Assembly (NCBI RefSeq): GCF_042648965.1
Contig: NZ_JBHRYJ010000003.1
Coordinates: 310,001-374,000, forward strand
DNA: 64,000 bases
DNA from: Ferrovibrio xuzhouensis
Lineage (GTDB): Bacteria > Pseudomonadota > Alphaproteobacteria > Ferrovibrionales > Ferrovibrionaceae
Direction of reading: 5' to 3'
Under the pieces are notes generated by a model, which ran no database searches, was not told where the DNA came from, and worked only from the letters and a program-made list of their open reading frames with translations. A program made the position numbers and the translations under genes. Of this stretch, positions 60,743 through 64,000 are shown piece by piece; positions within the stretch are counted from its first letter, which is position 1, and each line of letters opens with the position of its first letter.

Positions 60743-62432
60743 GGTCGCCCAGCCTGCGGCCGGCCTCGGCCACCACCGCTCCCCATTCACCGGCCCGCTG
60801 CTGACGCAACAGCCGGATGCTGGCATACCAGGGGCTCGTTTCGCCTTCCCGCGGCCAATACCACATGCGGCCGCGCCCGGCTGGCAGCAGCACATAGCAA
60901 GGCATCCCGAGCGCGCCGGCGATATGCACTGTCGAATTGCTGCTGCTGACCACGCAGTCCAGCGCAGCGATCTGCGCGGCCAGGCCGTCGAGATTGCGCG
61001 TCGGGTCGATCCCGGGATCGCGGTGAACGACAATACCGTGCGCCTGCATCAGCTGTTCGATCTCGGCGGCAACCTCGCCATACTGCAGGTTGATCCAGAC
61101 ATACCCCGGCTGCAGCAGCAGGGGCAGCAGCGCCTCGAGGCTGAGGCTCTTGTAGTCGCCCAGATGGCCATTGGCACTGCGCCACGACAGGCCGACAAGT
61201 TTGTCGCCCGGCCGCCCCAGGGCGGCATAGCGGGCGCACAGGCGGTCACGCAGCCCGGTGTCGGCCTTGAGGTAGATACCCGTGCCGAAATCCGCCGCTG
61301 ACTGGCGAACCAGCGCACCAAGGCTGCCGAACGGGCATTGCGCGACCGCGTCAGTCGCGGCCCCGCGCGCCACAATGCGGATGCGCGGATCGGCAAAGCT
61401 GCGCGCGAACAGCGGCACCAGCCGGTCGTCCACCGCGATCACGAAAGCCGTATCACCGCGCGCCAGTATATCCGGCAGCAGGGTGCCATACAGGATCTGG
61501 TCGCCGATGCCCTGTTCGCCCCACAGCAGCACCGGGCCATCCGCGGACATCCCGTTCCAGCGCGGCAGTCCGAGGCTCCAGTCGCGTTCGCCGAACTTGG
61601 CCACGTTCCAGCGATGCTCGTATTCATCCCAGCCCGCGGCATAGTCTCCCACCGACAGCAGGAACAGGCCGTAATCCATGTGGCCTTCCTGGTTGTCGGG
61701 GGCGATTTCCCGTAGGCGTTTGAAAGCGGCCCGCGCCTCGTCCGGCCGGTTGGCCAGCCCGAGGGTATAGGCCAGGTTCTTCTGCGCCGAGGCAAAGTCG
61801 GGCCTGATCGCCAGGGCCTGCCAGTAATGCGCGATGGCCTGATCGAAGGCTTCGGCCTCGAGGTGCTCGTTACCGATCCCGTTCAGCGCCGCCACATCGC
61901 CGGGCTGGAATTTCAGCGCCGTGCTGAAGGCGTCGAAGGCCTCCGCGCGGCGATCGAGCCGCCGGTAGGTGATGCCGAGCATCGAGTGGGCCGGTCCGTA
62001 ATCCGGCCACAGCTGGACTGCTTTTTCGAAGAGAGGCAGTGCGCCTTCGACCTGCCCGCGATCCATCAGGCAGCGGCCGCGTTCCACCAGCAGGCCACCA
62101 TCGACCATGCCGGCGGACAGCGCGTCATCCAGCAGGCGCTCGGCCTCGTCGAGCCGACCGGTCTCGCGCTGCGCAGCGGCCAGCTGCCGCAGGACGAACG
62201 GGTCGCCGGGCTTGCACGCGACCGCGCTTTTCAGCAGCGCCAGTGCCTCGTCGACAGATCCTTCCTGGCGGGCGATCAGGCCGAGGCGCAGTTGTGCATC
62301 GCCGTTGTCCGGATCGAGCTTCAGCACCAGATTGCAGGCCCGGCGCGCATCGGCGAGATACCCGCCCATCTGCAACTTCTTGGCCGTAACCAGCGCGTGC
62401 TGGATTTTCTGAGATATCGCTTCTGGCAACAT
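60735..62432 (-). CDS. TPR-glycosyltransferase fusion (paralogue B)
   Basis: A 565-residue protein with about seven TPRs (residues ~10-265) and a GT-B-like domain from ~285. Motifs: VLLWGEQGIGDQILYGTLLP, GLSWRSANGHLGDYKSLSL, NLQYGEV, SSSNSTVHIAGALGMPCYVL and GRMWYWPREGETSPWYASIR. I chose the ATG at 62432, with GAGA upstream; a GTG at 62447 would add five residues. It is the first gene of the three-glycosyltransferase operon and is divergent from the flippase gene, 113 bp apart. Confidence 0.85.
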   Translation of the reverse strand: MLPEAISQKIQHALVTAKKLQMGGYLADARRACNLVLKLDPDNGDAQLRLGLIARQEGSVDEALALLKSAVACKPGDPFVLRQLAAAQRETGRLDEAERLLDDALSAGMVDGGLLVERGRCLMDRGQVEGALPLFEKAVQLWPDYGPAHSMLGITYRRLDRRAEAFDAFSTALKFQPGDVAALNGIGNEHLEAEAFDQAIAHYWQALAIRPDFASAQKNLAYTLGLANRPDEARAAFKRLREIAPDNQEGHMDYGLFLLSVGDYAAGWDEYEHRWNVAKFGERDWSLGLPRWNGMSADGPVLLWGEQGIGDQILYGTLLPDILARGDTAFVIAVDDRLVPLFARSFADPRIRIVARGAATDAVAQCPFGSLGALVRQSAADFGTGIYLKADTGLRDRLCARYAALGRPGDKLVGLSWRSANGHLGDYKSLSLEALLPLLLQPGYVWINLQYGEVAAEIEQLMQAHGIVVHRDPGIDPTRNLDGLAAQIAALDCVVSSSNSTVHIAGALGMPCYVLLPAGRGRMWYWPREGETSPWYASIRLLRQQRAGEWGAVVAEAGRRLGDHG

Positions 62433-62545
62433 GGCTGTCTCTGGCACTGTTATGCCATGAGCGTTAACGGAATCGAAATCCCCTGCCGCCCGGCACCGGC
62501 AATATTCCTTCCGGCCCGGCTGCCGCGACTCGGCCGGAGGCCCTG

Positions 62546-64000
62546 ATGCGTCTGCCGCGCCTCGCCGCGCCCGCGGCGCCGGAAGCGCTCGACGGCCCGC
62601 CGGCCTTTGCCGCCGCCCTGCGCCATGACTATGGCAGCTACCTGGTGTCGCTCGGCCTGATCAGCCTCGGCAACGTCGTGCTGCTGCCGATCATCACGGC
62701 ATACCTGCCACCCGCCGATCTCGGCCTGTACAGCCTGGTCGAGACGACAATGATCCAGGGCATTACCTTCAGCCTGCTCGGGCTGAAATTCGCCTATCTC
62801 TATTACTATGCCCATGCACCGGCCGGGCAGCGGTCCAGCCTGTTCGGCGCCACCCTGTTGCTGGCGGCAGCCGCCAGTCTGTTCGGCGGATTGGTCCTGT
62901 GGGGGCTGTTCAGCAGCGCCACGATCATGGCCCGCTTCGATACCGTCCCGCTGTCGCAGGCCTGGCTGGTTGTGCCGTTGCTGACCTTCGGGGCGATGCA
63001 GACCATCCTGATGACCGAACTGCGGGCGGCACGGCAGGCCTGGCTGACCGGCGTCATCGCCGTCGGCCAGCTGGCGATCAGCCTGCTCGGCAGCCTGCTT
63101 CTGGTGGCCGTCTATGGCCTTGGCCTCACCGGCCTGCTGTCCGCCCAGCTGATCACCGGCTGCCTGGTGACCGGCCTGACCCTGTCCCTGATGCGGCACC
63201 GCCTGCGGTTTCACTGGCAGCCGGCACAGATGCAGGCCCTGCTGCGCTACGGCCTGCCGATGATGGGCAGCCTGATGCTGCGCTACAGCCTCGACACGCT
63301 GTGCCGCTTCCTGCTTGCTGCCCTGGTCTCGATCGAAGCCGCCGGCCTGTTCCTCGTCGCCAACAGCATTGCCACGATCTTCGACAGCCTGCTGGCGCTG
63401 CCTTTCTTCACGGCCTGGGGCGGCCTCGTGCACCATGCCCTGCGCCGGCCGCTGGCGGCGAGAATCGTCGGCCATGCCGCCGGCCTCGCCATCGCCCTGA
63501 GCAGCCTGCTCGTCCTGGCCATCCTGGCAGCGCGGCCATGGCTGTTCGATCTGCTGGCCCACAGCCCCATGCCCGAGGCGGCCGGGTTGTTCACGCTGCT
63601 GCTGCTCGGCAAGGCCGTGATGCTGGTCCGCTCGCCGCTGACGGCCGGCATCCTGGTGACCGGACACACCGGCTGGGCCACCGGCAACAGTCTGCTGGGC
63701 CTTGTCGTGTTTCTGGTCCTGATCTATCCGCTGGCCCGCCTGTGGCAGGTCGAGGGCATGGCCGCCGCCCTGCTGATTGCCCATACCACGACAACGCTGG
63801 TGCTGGTGGCGCAATCCTGGCGTCATTGCCGGCCGCAGATCGACGGCAGGGCCCTGTGGCTCGGCGGTGTCGCCCTCTGCGGCGCCCTTCTCGGCCTGAC
63901 GCCTGCCGGCAGTCCTGCTATTCTCGCCGCCCTGCTGGGTGCAGCACTGGTCGCCGGACTGATGGCATGGCGTCACCCGGCTGACACCGAACCGGTATAG
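62546..64000 (+). CDS. Wzx/MATE-like polysaccharide flippase
   Basis: A 484-residue membrane protein with about twelve to fourteen hydrophobic segments and little else. The pattern LGLISLGNVVLLPIITAYLP at the start, then DLGLYSLVETT, and YGLPMMGSLMLRYSLDTLCR in the middle, is that of the PST/MVF flippase superfamily, which moves lipid-linked oligosaccharides across the inner membrane. Such a protein is not needed for flagellin glycosylation, which takes place in the cytoplasm; it more likely belongs to a surface-polysaccharide cluster that continues to the right. Its stop codon is the last three bases of the window. It is divergent from the glycosyltransferase operon. Confidence 0.82.
   Translation: MRLPRLAAPAAPEALDGPPAFAAALRHDYGSYLVSLGLISLGNVVLLPIITAYLPPADLGLYSLVETTMIQGITFSLLGLKFAYLYYYAHAPAGQRSSLFGATLLLAAAASLFGGLVLWGLFSSATIMARFDTVPLSQAWLVVPLLTFGAMQTILMTELRAARQAWLTGVIAVGQLAISLLGSLLLVAVYGLGLTGLLSAQLITGCLVTGLTLSLMRHRLRFHWQPAQMQALLRYGLPMMGSLMLRYSLDTLCRFLLAALVSIEAAGLFLVANSIATIFDSLLALPFFTAWGGLVHHALRRPLAARIVGHAAGLAIALSSLLVLAILAARPWLFDLLAHSPMPEAAGLFTLLLLGKAVMLVRSPLTAGILVTGHTGWATGNSLLGLVVFLVLIYPLARLWQVEGMAAALLIAHTTTTLVLVAQSWRHCRPQIDGRALWLGGVALCGALLGLTPAGSPAILAALLGAALVAGLMAWRHPADTEPV

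Noticed and set aside
62443..62457. Sigma-54-like sequence TGGCATAACAGTGCC on the minus strand before the glycosyltransferase operon
   Set aside because: The GG and GC dinucleotides are separated by nine bases rather than the required ten.
62450..63976. A 508-codon minus-strand open frame opposite the flippase gene
   Set aside because: It is a Gln/His/Arg-rich shadow; the plus frame encodes a continuous multi-spanning membrane protein.

Overview
The window is GC-rich, densely coded DNA from an alphaproteobacterium, probably a flagellated member of the Rhodospirillales or a close relative. I infer this from lineage-typical families: the complex I accessory subunit NDUFA12, DUF2155, DUF4169, DUF2066, an Hda-type DnaA regulator, B12-dependent ribonucleotide reductase NrdJ, a ferritin-like/VIT1 fusion and the flagellin regulators FlaF and FlbT. 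I do not assign a genus. I saw no rRNA, tRNA, CRISPR array, insertion sequence or prophage. No gene looks broken; one sensor kinase is cut by the left edge.

Layout. 1-7.5 kb: truncated sensor kinase (-), then aroQ-accB-accC-aat (+) meeting DUF2155-mlaD-NDUFA12 and HD/DUF2059 genes (-). 7.7-15 kb: nrdJ, a triple-repeat protein of unknown function, a tiny Asp/Asn-rich protein, a CAP-domain protein and a ferritin/VIT1 iron transporter. 15-28 kb: alpha/beta hydrolase, MarC, aspS (-), rnd (+), the polyphosphate pair ppk1-ppx (-), a SixA-like phosphatase, mntH with a structured leader, and a two-component pair. 28-33 kb: DUF4169, the overlapping genes DUF2066/AI-2E/hda (-) back to back with purM-purN (+), and ndk. 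33-45 kb: an ABC-F protein, pepA-holC, and the envelope cluster lptF-lptG-lptD-surA-pdxA-rsmA. 45-52 kb: gmk and yicC, an SDR gene in the opposite orientation, and the fatty-acid operon fabD-fabG-acpP-fabF-mltG.

52-64 kb is the accessory part. It is a flagellin locus: a single short flagellin gene with its own promoter and terminator, flbT and flaF, and four paralogous proteins that join N-terminal TPR repeats to a C-terminal glycosyltransferase-like domain. One is downstream of flbT-flaF and three overlap in an operon upstream of flagellin. A Wzx/MATE-like flippase is divergent at the right edge. The arrangement suggests flagellin modification by several dedicated TPR glycosyltransferases, and is the best candidate here for an undescribed variation on a known system.

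Other points of interest are the repeat protein at 11.6 kb with EF-hand-like loops, a perfect 11-bp hairpin that buries the mntH ribosome-binding site, a 14-bp tandem repeat that places a stop in all three frames after nrdJ, three copies of a dispersed palindromic element, and several genes whose -10-like element lies 7-9 bases before the start codon, suggesting leaderless transcripts.
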